The position numbers and the translations under genes were made by a program. This document shows positions 1 to 6,205 of a stretch of 7,766 bases of DNA, piece by piece. Position 1 is the first letter of the stretch; each line of letters begins with the position of its first letter. This stretch comes from an uncultured Clostridia bacterium (GTDB lineage Bacteria; Bacillota; Clostridia; Peptostreptococcales; Anaerovoracaceae). The stretch covers positions 1 to 7,766 of the forward strand of contig CALDNM010000013.1 in NCBI GenBank assembly GCA_937915045.1. The letters run 5' to 3'. The notes under the pieces were generated by a model. That model had not been told where the DNA came from. It searched no databases and was given only the letters and a program-made list of their open reading frames with translations.

Positions 1-1
1 T

Positions 2-478
2 GTGGCAGTAATGTCGTTTTTCCTCAACGGTTCCGACTATTTCATAGGCGGCATGATAGGTGTTTCTACCGGTCCGCTGCTTTATGTCATCTGGAAAAGA
101 AAATACGGGGGCCTCGCTAAAAAGGATCCCGTGAAATACAGGCTCAATAAAAAGACCCGACTCGCGGACGGAGATATGTACAACATCGCGTACCTCATGT
201 ATCTGTTCGGCGCGCTGGGTGCCTGCGGTGTGGTGTTTCTGCCGTGGCTCGAAAAAGGCTGGACGTCAGCCGATTATTTCGGAGGACTTTTCGCGGCGTC
301 GCTCGATGTGGCGGGAGTCATAATGGTACTGATCAGGATAGGCACAGTGCTGCTTCTTCTGGGAGGCACGGCGCTGATTATATACGCGAAAAAACATGAT
401 GTCAGGACAGGCGGGATGTTCAAAGCAGGAAGCAGCGCCGACGCAGGCACCGGTGATGACGGGGAGGCCGGGCGATGA
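2..478 (+). CDS. Transporter C-terminal fragment, probably APC-superfamily amino-acid permease (5' truncated)
   Basis: The window begins inside this gene. The frame is open from the first full codon, and the GTG at position 2 is not a credible start, so only the last 158 residues are seen. Hydrophobic stretches lie at about residues 5-30, 60-83 and 103-129, which suggests three membrane helices. They are followed by a hydrophilic, Gly/Ala/Asp-rich tail of about 28 residues. The loop after the first helix (YVIWKRKYGGLAKKDP, about residues 28-43, followed by a NKKTRLADGD stretch) resembles the C-terminal part of clostridial amino-acid permeases; this is recognition from memory, not a search. 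Its last four bases overlap the start of the MFS gene (ATGA), so the two are probably cotranscribed and translationally coupled. The transported substrate cannot be told. A membrane protein is near certain; the APC assignment is moderate. Confidence 0.55.
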   Translation: MAVMSFFLNGSDYFIGGMIGVSTGPLLYVIWKRKYGGLAKKDPVKYRLNKKTRLADGDMYNIAYLMYLFGALGACGVVFLPWLEKGWTSADYFGGLFAASLDVAGVIMVLIRIGTVLLLLGGTALIIYAKKHDVRTGGMFKAGSSADAGTGDDGEAGR

Positions 479-1854
479 AAAGCCGTTATACGAAAAAAGA
501 AGCGGCCGTCTTAAGAGTTGCTGTCACAACGGCGCTCATCACTACATTCGCGGGGAGCGCGCTCAACATAGCGATACCGGACATCGAAGCGCATTTCCAC
601 ATGGGAGCTACATCGGTAGGATGGATAGTGACGACATACATGCTCGTGACATCATCTCTGTCGGTCCCGATGGGGAAACTGTCGGCGCGGATAGGCACAG
701 GAAGAGGGCTCACGATAGGTATCCTGATATTCGGGATCATGTCCATCGCGGCAGTGTTCTCTTTCAGCGGGCCTATGATCATCGCGATGAGAGCGATGCA
801 GGGTGTCGGCGGGGCTTTCATCTTCGCTACCAATATGGCGATACTCGTTCTCACGTTCCCGGCGGAGAAGAGCGGAGAAGCTCTTGGGATACTGACGGCC
901 GGTACATACACAGGGCTTTCTCTTGGACCGGTGCTCGGAGGACTGCTCAATCAGTACTTCGGCTGGAGATCGATATTCATATTCATGGCGGTGATAAGCG
1001 CGGTCGCCTTTGTCACCGCGGTCAGGCATCTCGACTGGAAGAATGAAAAACGCGCGGTCGGACTCAAACAGGATGTAAGGGGCACGCTCATGTATATAAC
1101 GGGGATAGTGCTTTCCATATACGGGTTTTCAAGCATAAGCGAAGGCAGATATTCGTGGATCATGCTGGGTGCCGGGGCAGCCGTCCTGGTCATTTTTGTG
1201 ATCGTGGAATCGAGGACGGACGACCCTGTCATGGAAGTGGGCATATTCGCGCACAACCGCGTCTTCACACTATCGAGCATTACTGCTTTACTAAATTACG
1301 GAGCGACGTTCGCGATAAGCTATCTGATATCGATATATCTTCAGGTAGTTATGGGGTACAGCTCTCAGATAGCGGGGCTGCTGCTGATAGTACAGCCACT
1401 GATGCAGGCGCTGTTTTCTCCAAAGACGGGGAAATTGTCGGACAAGGTGCCGGCGTGGAAACTCGTGACCGGGGGAATGGCTATATGCGTGATAGAGCTT
1501 TTCGTTTTTTCGCGCATAACTGTTTCGACTCCGCTGTGGCTGATAATAGTGATGCTGATGTTTGGCGGGATAGGCTTTTCGTTTTTCTCATCACCAAACA
1601 CGAATCAGATAATGTCGTCGGTGGGCAAGGGAGACAAGACTTTCGCTTCGGCGATACTTTCGACGATGAGGACGATAGGACAAACGGTGAGTATGGCAAT
1701 AGTCACTGTGATCGCGGGGACTTACCTCGGGAATGTGGCTCTTGCGGCCGCGTCTGAGGATATGCTGATAAAGACGATGCATGTGTCATTCCTCGTATTC
1801 ACACTGCTGTGCATAGCGGGCGTGTTCATGAGCATGACGAGGAAAAACGCTTAG
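475..1854 (+). CDS. MFS transporter, DHA2-like (drug:H+ antiporter type)
   Basis: A polytopic membrane protein of 459 residues, within the usual 450-500 range of 14-helix MFS exporters. The N-terminal NIAIP (31-35) matches the NxALP part of helix 1 in the DHA2 family. GKLSARIG (67-74) fits MFS motif A in the helix 2-3 loop. The stretch around 143-156, containing GLSLGPVLGG, is the antiporter motif C of helix 5. Hydrophobic segments continue to residue 453. The family exports drugs, dyes or metabolites using proton motive force; the substrate here is unknown. The acidic residue normally found in the helix 1 LDxTIVN motif is Ala26. The start ATG has GGGGAGG 7 bases upstream (461-467) and overlaps the stop of the preceding transporter gene. 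A flavodoxin-fold reductase follows after 28 bases, probably in the same transcript. Some relatives are annotated only as generic MFS transporters. Confidence 0.9.
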   Translation: MKSRYTKKEAAVLRVAVTTALITTFAGSALNIAIPDIEAHFHMGATSVGWIVTTYMLVTSSLSVPMGKLSARIGTGRGLTIGILIFGIMSIAAVFSFSGPMIIAMRAMQGVGGAFIFATNMAILVLTFPAEKSGEALGILTAGTYTGLSLGPVLGGLLNQYFGWRSIFIFMAVISAVAFVTAVRHLDWKNEKRAVGLKQDVRGTLMYITGIVLSIYGFSSISEGRYSWIMLGAGAAVLVIFVIVESRTDDPVMEVGIFAHNRVFTLSSITALLNYGATFAISYLISIYLQVVMGYSSQIAGLLLIVQPLMQALFSPKTGKLSDKVPAWKLVTGGMAICVIELFVFSRITVSTPLWLIIVMLMFGGIGFSFFSSPNTNQIMSSVGKGDKTFASAILSTMRTIGQTVSMAIVTVIAGTYLGNVALAAASEDMLIKTMHVSFLVFTLLCIAGVFMSMTRKNA

Positions 1855-1882
1855 GCGGAAAAATAAAGACGGAGGAAAAGGA

Positions 1883-2470
1883 ATGAAAAAACTATTATTT
1901 ATAGATTGCTGTCTCAGGGGCAGAGAGTCAAGGACAAAAAAGATCGCGGACGCTTTTCTTGAGAATGTGTCCGGATATGAAATAGAGACTATATCGCTTT
2001 CTGATGAAGCGGCTTCGGGAAGACTGAAACCGAATCTCGGAGCAGACGCGGACAGGAGGAACGAGCTTCTTGAAAGCGGTGATATGACAGATCCGATGTT
2101 CGATTACGCGAAGCAGTTCGCGGCGGCGGACAGGATAGTGTGCGCGGCGCCGTTCTGGGATCTTTCGTTCCCGGCAGTGTTCAAGATATACTGTGAGCAG
2201 CTGGCTGTCTGCGGGATCACTTTCAGGTACGAGGGAGAGAAGAGCGTCGGGATGTGCAGGGCAGAAAAAGCGATGTATATCAGTACGGTCGGCGGGTACG
2301 CCGGGCTCATAGATCAAGGGGAAGAATACGCGAAAGCTCTCTTTGAGATGTTTGGGATAAAGGATTTTGACGCGATCAGGGCGGAAGGGCTCGACATATG
2401 GGGCGCCGATGTAGACGGGATCATGAAAGTCAAGGCAGGAGAAGGCGAGATGAAGGCGAAGAACTTTTAA
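1883..2470 (+). CDS. Flavodoxin-fold NAD(P)H oxidoreductase (AzoR/quinone reductase-like)
   Basis: A soluble cytoplasmic protein of 195 residues, close to the usual length of about 200 for FMN-dependent NADH:azoreductases. It starts with a beta strand (KKLLFID, 2-8) leading to the phosphate-binding loop CLRGRESRTKKIADAF (10-25), the place of the SxRxxxS loop that holds FMN phosphate in AzoR. APFWDLSFPA (89-98) corresponds to the second flavin loop (PMYNFxxP in AzoR), and ISTVGGYAG (133-141) to the third loop. These place it in the flavodoxin_2 fold. The family carries out two-electron reduction of quinones, azo dyes or other electrophiles with NAD(P)H; the physiological substrate here is not known. 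GGAGG lies 7 bases before the ATG. The gene follows the MFS gene at 28 bases on the same strand, suggesting joint expression, perhaps in a detoxification response (inference). A promoter for the next gene begins right after its stop. Confidence 0.82.
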   Translation: MKKLLFIDCCLRGRESRTKKIADAFLENVSGYEIETISLSDEAASGRLKPNLGADADRRNELLESGDMTDPMFDYAKQFAAADRIVCAAPFWDLSFPAVFKIYCEQLAVCGITFRYEGEKSVGMCRAEKAMYISTVGGYAGLIDQGEEYAKALFEMFGIKDFDAIRAEGLDIWGADVDGIMKVKAGEGEMKAKNF

Positions 2471-2498
2471 GTGACATTACTGCGTGATGTGTTATAAT
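2471..2498 (+). promoter_or_regulatory. Sigma-A-type promoter upstream of the M50 protease gene
   Basis: GTGACA at 2471-2476 (5 of 6 with TTGACA) is separated by 16 bases from a perfect TATAAT at 2493-2498. The -10 is preceded by TGT, giving an extended -10 element. Transcription would start near 2504-2506, about 28 bases before the TTG start codon at 2533. The promoter sits immediately behind the stop codon of the reductase gene and suggests the protease gene is a separate transcription unit. Confidence 0.7.
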
Positions 2499-2517
2499 AC
2501 CTCATATGTTTTGAAAG

Positions 2518-2524
2518 AAAGGGG
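2518..2524 (+). promoter_or_regulatory. Ribosome binding site fixing a TTG start
   Basis: AAAGGGG lies 8 bases before the TTG at 2533. The next in-frame ATG codons (residues 9 and 10) have no such site at a proper distance, so the TTG is the preferred start of the M50 protease. Confidence 0.6.
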
Positions 2525-2532
2525 AATACCTG

Positions 2533-3255
2533 TTGAACAATAGAAGAATAGATCCGATGATGGCTGTGTTCCTGATAATGATGGTCATCTTCGGTGTAAG
2601 AGACGGCATGTACAGCCAGAGCCCGCGCGAATGGCTGCTGACGAAATTATATATACTGCCGGGAATATTGATCGGCCTCGCGTTCCATGAGTTCGCTCAC
2701 GCGGAAGCTGCGTACAGGCTTGGCGACACCACGCCGAAATATCAGGGAAGACTGACGGTGAACCCATTCGCGCATATGGATATCGTGGGATTTCTAGCAC
2801 TGATATTCGTTGGATTCGGCTGGGGCAAACCGGTAGAGATAAATCCGAATAATTTCAAACACCCGCGCAGGGACGATCTTATCGTCGCGTTCGCGGGCGT
2901 TGTGATGAACTTTTTAGTTGCTGTCGCGTTCACGCTGATCTTAAGATTCTATATCAGCGGCGTCGGGCTCACGACATATAATATGGGCTCATGGCAGGGG
3001 ATCATATACTATATCATCCTCTATACGATACAGATAAATCTGGTGCTGATGATCTTCAACCTGATGCCTGTACCGCCGCTCGACGGCTGGAACATCCTTA
3101 CGGAGATCTTCAATTTCAGAAAGTACAACTGGTACTGGAAAGTATATCAGTACGGCTGGATCATCCTGATGGTACTCATCATGTTCAACTTCACAGATGT
3201 AGTGCTGAACAGAGGAGTGAATTTCTTCCTCGGGATCCTGGCGCATCTGCTATAA
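2533..3255 (+). CDS. Site-2 protease family (peptidase M50) membrane metalloprotease
   Basis: A 240-residue integral membrane protein. It has the zinc-binding HEFAH motif at 52-56 (HExxH, Glu53 catalytic) inside a hydrophobic segment, followed by the GRLTVNPFAHMD stretch (72-83) typical of this family. NLMPVPPLDG at 176-185 supplies the third zinc ligand, Asp184. Hydrophobic segments at about 11-20, 38-53, 85-97, 116-139, 157-182 and 208-220 fit the compact, PDZ-free group of M50 proteases related to SpoIVFB and YwhC. Such enzymes cut substrates within the membrane; this one's substrate is unknown and the neighbours give no clue. All three zinc ligands and the catalytic Glu are present, so it should be active. 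It starts with TTG (AAAGGGG 8 bases upstream) under its own promoter. Its stop overlaps the end of the oppositely oriented HAD gene. Confidence 0.92.
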   Translation: MNNRRIDPMMAVFLIMMVIFGVRDGMYSQSPREWLLTKLYILPGILIGLAFHEFAHAEAAYRLGDTTPKYQGRLTVNPFAHMDIVGFLALIFVGFGWGKPVEINPNNFKHPRRDDLIVAFAGVVMNFLVAVAFTLILRFYISGVGLTTYNMGSWQGIIYYIILYTIQINLVLMIFNLMPVPPLDGWNILTEIFNFRKYNWYWKVYQYGWIILMVLIMFNFTDVVLNRGVNFFLGILAHLL

Positions 3256-3900
3256 GCCAAGCTTCTCAGCGACTTCAAACATAGTGTCACCGTATACCTC
3301 ACAGCATTTAGAGATCTTTTGACGATCTCTTTTGGCGGAAGCATCGTATACACCAGCGACTTTGAAACCGGCGTCATGTGCCGTCCGGACCGCGTAAGAC
3401 GCGTCCTCGACGACCCATGTCGCTTTTTTTTCTGTACCGAGCCGCGATAGAGCATCTTCATATATCCCGGGCTCATCCTTGCCTGTCGATTCGGAACAGG
3501 TGATGATGAACTCGAACCGATCCAGTATCCCGCAGCGCGAAAGCGCCGCTTCGACCTGCGGCTTTTCAGTCGCGGAGGCTATGCACATCCTTATACCCGC
3601 CTTGTTCGCGAGGCCTAGGAATTCAGGGACTCCCGGTTTCAGTTCGACCTCATTATGATAAAAATGATCCATGATGGCCATCTCGTCGTCGATGATCTTT
3701 TTCCAGTCGTCCTCGATACCGTATTCCTCGCGAAAATAATCCGCGGACTGCTTCAGACTCATCGGCTTCAGTTTCTCGATGAGGTGAGGCTCCGGCTCAC
3801 GGCCTTTGCTGATAAGATATCTGTCGCAGAGTGTTCTCCACGCGAGCATCGAATCAGTCAGCGTGCCGTCCATATCCATGATGAAAGCTTTTATATCCAT
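3250..3900 (-). CDS. HAD-superfamily phosphatase (beta-phosphoglucomutase-like), last gene of the thi operon
   Basis: A cytoplasmic protein of 216 residues with all HAD motifs. Motif I is DMDGT (9-13), where Asp9 would be the nucleophile and Asp11 the acid/base. Motif II is Ser109 in CIASATEK. The motif III lysine is Lys141 in GKDEP. Motif IV is VVEDA (163-167) with Glu165 and Asp166. The helical region at about 17-85 between motif I and the rest is a C1 cap, as in phosphoglycolate phosphatase and beta-phosphoglucomutase relatives. The gene starts 21 bases after the thiD stop with no other promoter seen, so it is probably part of the TPP-regulated operon. A role as a thiamin-related phosphatase (for example on thiamin monophosphate or HMP phosphate) is an inference from position only. 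The Shine-Dalgarno site is poor: AAGGA about 16 bases before the ATG, next to the thiD stop. Earlier starts are not available, and later ATGs would remove motif I. Confidence 0.85.
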   Translation of the reverse strand: MDIKAFIMDMDGTLTDSMLAWRTLCDRYLISKGREPEPHLIEKLKPMSLKQSADYFREEYGIEDDWKKIIDDEMAIMDHFYHNEVELKPGVPEFLGLANKAGIRMCIASATEKPQVEAALSRCGILDRFEFIITCSESTGKDEPGIYEDALSRLGTEKKATWVVEDASYAVRTAHDAGFKVAGVYDASAKRDRQKISKCCEVYGDTMFEVAEKLGL

Positions 3901-3921
3901 ACGTGTATTTTATTCGTTTCC

Positions 3922-4731
3922 TTATTTGAAATCAAGGCAGTAAAGGTGATCGAGCGGACCGCTCCCAGCTCCGAGATCGAGTCCGGCTTCGAGCGCGCCA
4001 GTGATGTAATCCTTGGCCGCGCTGACAGCGTGAGGCATATCCTTTCCGGTCGCGAGTTCACACGCGATAGCTGACGAAAGAGTGCAGCCTGTGCCGTGAG
4101 TGTTCGGGTTATCCACGCGTTTTCCCTTGAGCCAGTGGACTTCATCGCGGTAATACAGGAGGTCGTTCGCGTTGCTCGCGAGGTGTCCGCCTTTTATCAT
4201 TATCCCGCCTTTGACCGCGACACCGCTGATGCCTCTTCCGGCCGCGATGATCTCTGCCGCTTTGATCATTTCGTCTTCGGTCGAGATCTTCATATCCGCG
4301 AGCACTTCCGCTTCCATTAGATTAGGAGTGATCACAGTACCGATGGGCAGCAGATATGTCAGAAGAGCGTCCACCGCGTCTTCCTGAAGCAGCCGGCTGC
4401 CTGATGTCGAGATCATGACAGGGTCGACGACTATGTTTTCCGCTTTGAGTTCGGTCAGTTTGGAAGCGATAGTTTTTATGATGTCTTTCGCCGATACCAT
4501 ACCGATCTTGACGGCGTCAGGACGGATATCGCTGAATACGCAGTCTATCTCATTTGCCACGAAATCCGCCGGCGCGTCATGTACGCCGTAGACTCCCGTA
4601 GTGTTCTGAGCGGTGAGTGCTGTGACAGCGCTCATGCCGTACATCTTGTGAGCGGCGATCGTTTTGAGATCCGCCTGGATCCCGGCTCCGCCGCTGCTGT
4701 CGGAGCCCGCTATTGTAAGTATCTTTTTCAT
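3922..4731 (-). CDS. thiD: Hydroxymethylpyrimidine/phosphomethylpyrimidine kinase ThiD
   Basis: Phosphorylates HMP to HMP-P and then HMP-P to HMP-PP with ATP, giving the pyrimidine substrate of ThiE; cytoplasmic. The 269 residues match the family length of about 265. The N-terminus has the hallmark AGSDSSGGAGIQADLK (8-23), and ALTAQNT (38-44) follows, both lining the pyrimidine site. VVDPVM (101-106), ITPN (134-137) and the anion-hole loop HGTGCTLSSA (212-221) with Cys216 complete the ribokinase-like fold. A short near-repeat, VKGG then IKGG (173-182), makes the region before the usual KGGHL longer than in common homologues. The gene follows thiE after 21 bases and is followed by the HAD gene after another 21. 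Only a weak purine-rich Shine-Dalgarno (AGAAAGAAG) precedes the ATG. It belongs to the TPP-riboswitch operon. Confidence 0.96.
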   Translation of the reverse strand: MKKILTIAGSDSSGGAGIQADLKTIAAHKMYGMSAVTALTAQNTTGVYGVHDAPADFVANEIDCVFSDIRPDAVKIGMVSAKDIIKTIASKLTELKAENIVVDPVMISTSGSRLLQEDAVDALLTYLLPIGTVITPNLMEAEVLADMKISTEDEMIKAAEIIAAGRGISGVAVKGGIMIKGGHLASNANDLLYYRDEVHWLKGKRVDNPNTHGTGCTLSSAIACELATGKDMPHAVSAAKDYITGALEAGLDLGAGSGPLDHLYCLDFK

Positions 4732-4752
4732 AAGATGATCTTCTTTCTTTTT

Positions 4753-5400
4753 CTATTTGCTTATCATTTTTTCCGAAAGCTCTCTGAGTCTTTTTGTCGT
4801 TCCCATGATGTCGGGTCTGGAGAAGATCCCGGATATTATCGAAACACCGTCGATGTGTGTGCCGGCGAGCCGCGAAATATTGCTTTCGTCGATGCCGCCG
4901 ATCGCGACTACAGGGACGCTGACAGCGTCACATATCTCGCGCAGAGTGTCATGTGATACATTGTCCGCGTCGTCCTTTGTGGATGTAGCGAATACGGCGC
5001 CGACACCGAGGTAATCAGCTCCTCTTTCTACAGCGAGTTTTGCCTGCTCCACTGTCTGAGCTGAGACACCGAGGATCATATCATCTCCTACGAGTTCTCT
5101 CACATGACCGGCTTCCATATCGGTCTGTCCGACGTGGATGCAGTCAGCATGGCTTGCTTTCGCGACTTCGACATTATCATCTACAGCGAAAGGCACGCCG
5201 TATTTGGCGCAGAGCTTTCTGATGACGAGTGCCTCTGCCAGGAAATCTTCAGCACTGAGTTTTTTCTCGCGGAGCTGGAGCATCGTCGCTCCGCCCTTCA
5301 GACATTCCTCGACATCGTGCTCGAGTGTCCTGCCAGCGAGCCAGTGCCTGTCAGTGATAGCGTACATGAGCATCGCTTTTTTCACATCATCGGATCTCAT
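4753..5400 (-). CDS. thiE: Thiamin phosphate synthase ThiE
   Basis: Condenses HMP-PP with hydroxyethylthiazole phosphate to thiamin monophosphate, releasing pyrophosphate. From the ATG at 5400 the protein has 215 residues, the usual ThiE length. Visible motifs are YAITDRHW (13-20), MLQLREK (40-46), FAVDDNVEVA (71-80, in place of the common INDRVDLA), HVGQTD (89-94), GVSAQT (111-116), GADYLGVGAVFATSTK (127-142, the pyrophosphate/thiazole loop) and VVAIGGI (164-170) with GVSIISGIF (185-193), together a TIM barrel. An in-frame ATG at 5424 would add eight residues, but its AGGAG abuts the codon, whereas AAAGGAG stands 6 bases before the ATG at 5400. With this start the gene overlaps thiM by 14 bases, which suggests translational coupling. 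The ThiM product is its thiazole substrate and the ThiD product its pyrimidine substrate. Confidence 0.96.
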   Translation of the reverse strand: MRSDDVKKAMLMYAITDRHWLAGRTLEHDVEECLKGGATMLQLREKKLSAEDFLAEALVIRKLCAKYGVPFAVDDNVEVAKASHADCIHVGQTDMEAGHVRELVGDDMILGVSAQTVEQAKLAVERGADYLGVGAVFATSTKDDADNVSHDTLREICDAVSVPVVAIGGIDESNISRLAGTHIDGVSIISGIFSRPDIMGTTKRLRELSEKMISK

Positions 5401-6205
5401 ATTTTGCTCCTTTCTCGAGTTCATCTCCTGTCATCAGGCAGACAGCGTCGATAAGGTGCGTGCGGAACGAAGCGTTGCCGCTGCCTTCTTTTGACGTTAG
5501 CTCGTAAGCCTTTTCTCCTGCCACGCCTTCGCATATGACAGCTGCCGCGGCAGCGTCGAGAGGGTGATCAGGGTTAGCAATTATATATGCAGCGGTAAGC
5601 GCGGACAGCATGCAGCCTGAACCTGTGATAGACGACATCATCGGGTGTCCGTTTTTGATGACGTAAGCGCGGTCCTTGTCAGCTACTATATCTGTCGCTC
5701 CCGTGATCGCGATGACTGTATCGTTTGCTGCCGCGAGTTTCTTCGCGAGCAGTATGACTTCATCCAGGTTGTCTCCGTTCACCGCGTCAGCTTCAGCCGC
5801 GTCGACTCCGCGTGTAGTTTCAGTACCGATCGCGAGACATTTGATCTCGGAGATGTTGCCCCTTATTGCCGCGAAACGCACTTCGCTCATCAGTCTTTCG
5901 ACTGTGCTTTTTCTGGCCTTTGAAGCGCCGGCAGCGACAGGATCGAGTACGACAGGGTGGCCGAGGGCATTCGCCTTTTTGCCCGCGAGTACCATCGCGT
6001 CAGTCATGCCGAGCGTTCCGATGTTCACGCAGAGGCCTCCGCAGATCGTCTGTATATCTTCGACCTCATCGACCTCATGAGCCATGATAGGTGAGCCGCC
6101 GCAGGCGAGCAGCATATTTGCCACATCGTTGACTGTGACATAATTTGTGATGTTGTGCACGAGAGGTTTTTTCGCGCGTACGTTTTCAAGACATTCTTTA
6201 AGCAT
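5387..6205 (-). CDS. thiM: Hydroxyethylthiazole kinase ThiM
   Basis: Phosphorylates salvaged 4-methyl-5-(2-hydroxyethyl)thiazole with ATP to give the thiazole phosphate used by ThiE. The 272 residues match the family. Typical elements are PLVHNITNYVTVNDVAN (14-30, thiazole site at a subunit interface), GGSPIMA (36-42), VLDPVAAGAS (86-95), IRGNISEI (114-121), AITGATDIV (166-174) and ITGSGCMLSA (193-202), with Cys198 in the position of the catalytic cysteine of the Bacillus enzyme. The ATG lies inside the end of cytX (8-base overlap), and AAAGGA stands 9 bases upstream within cytX coding sequence. Its own end overlaps thiE. A thiazole kinase without thiazole synthesis genes points to salvage. 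It is the second gene of the TPP-controlled operon. Confidence 0.97.
   Translation of the reverse strand: MLKECLENVRAKKPLVHNITNYVTVNDVANMLLACGGSPIMAHEVDEVEDIQTICGGLCVNIGTLGMTDAMVLAGKKANALGHPVVLDPVAAGASKARKSTVERLMSEVRFAAIRGNISEIKCLAIGTETTRGVDAAEADAVNGDNLDEVILLAKKLAAANDTVIAITGATDIVADKDRAYVIKNGHPMMSSITGSGCMLSALTAAYIIANPDHPLDAAAAAVICEGVAGEKAYELTSKEGSGNASFRTHLIDAVCLMTGDELEKGAKYEIR
5407..5413 (-). promoter_or_regulatory. Ribosome binding site deciding the thiE start
   Basis: Minus-strand AAAGGAG lies 6 bases before the ATG at 5400. The alternative upstream ATG at 5424 has AGGAG directly adjoining it with no spacer, so 5400 is chosen. The site lies upstream of the last bases of thiM and within its coding sequence. 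Confidence 0.7.

Noticed and set aside
2..10. GTG at 2 or ATG at 11 as the true start of the first gene
   Set aside because: The protein begins in the middle of a membrane helix, and there is no room in the window for a ribosome binding site. A truncated gene is more likely.
486..950. Minus-strand open frame of 154 codons inside the MFS gene
   Set aside because: It is a shadow of the real gene: no family motif, no ribosome binding site, and low-complexity composition from antisense of hydrophobic codons.
3901..3921. Separate promoter for the HAD gene in the gap after thiD
   Set aside because: The 21-base gap has no -10/-35 pair, and an AT-rich run alone is not enough. Operon membership is simpler.
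5401..5424. ThiE start at 5424, eight residues longer
   Set aside because: Its AGGAG directly touches the ATG with no spacer, whereas the ATG at 5400 has AAAGGAG at 6 bases and gives the normal family length.
5676..6080. Plus-strand open frames opposite thiM and thiE (also 5138-5494 and 3655-4074)
   Set aside because: They lie wholly antisense to well-identified genes, show no recognisable motif, and their Ser/Ala-rich content follows from the opposite strand.
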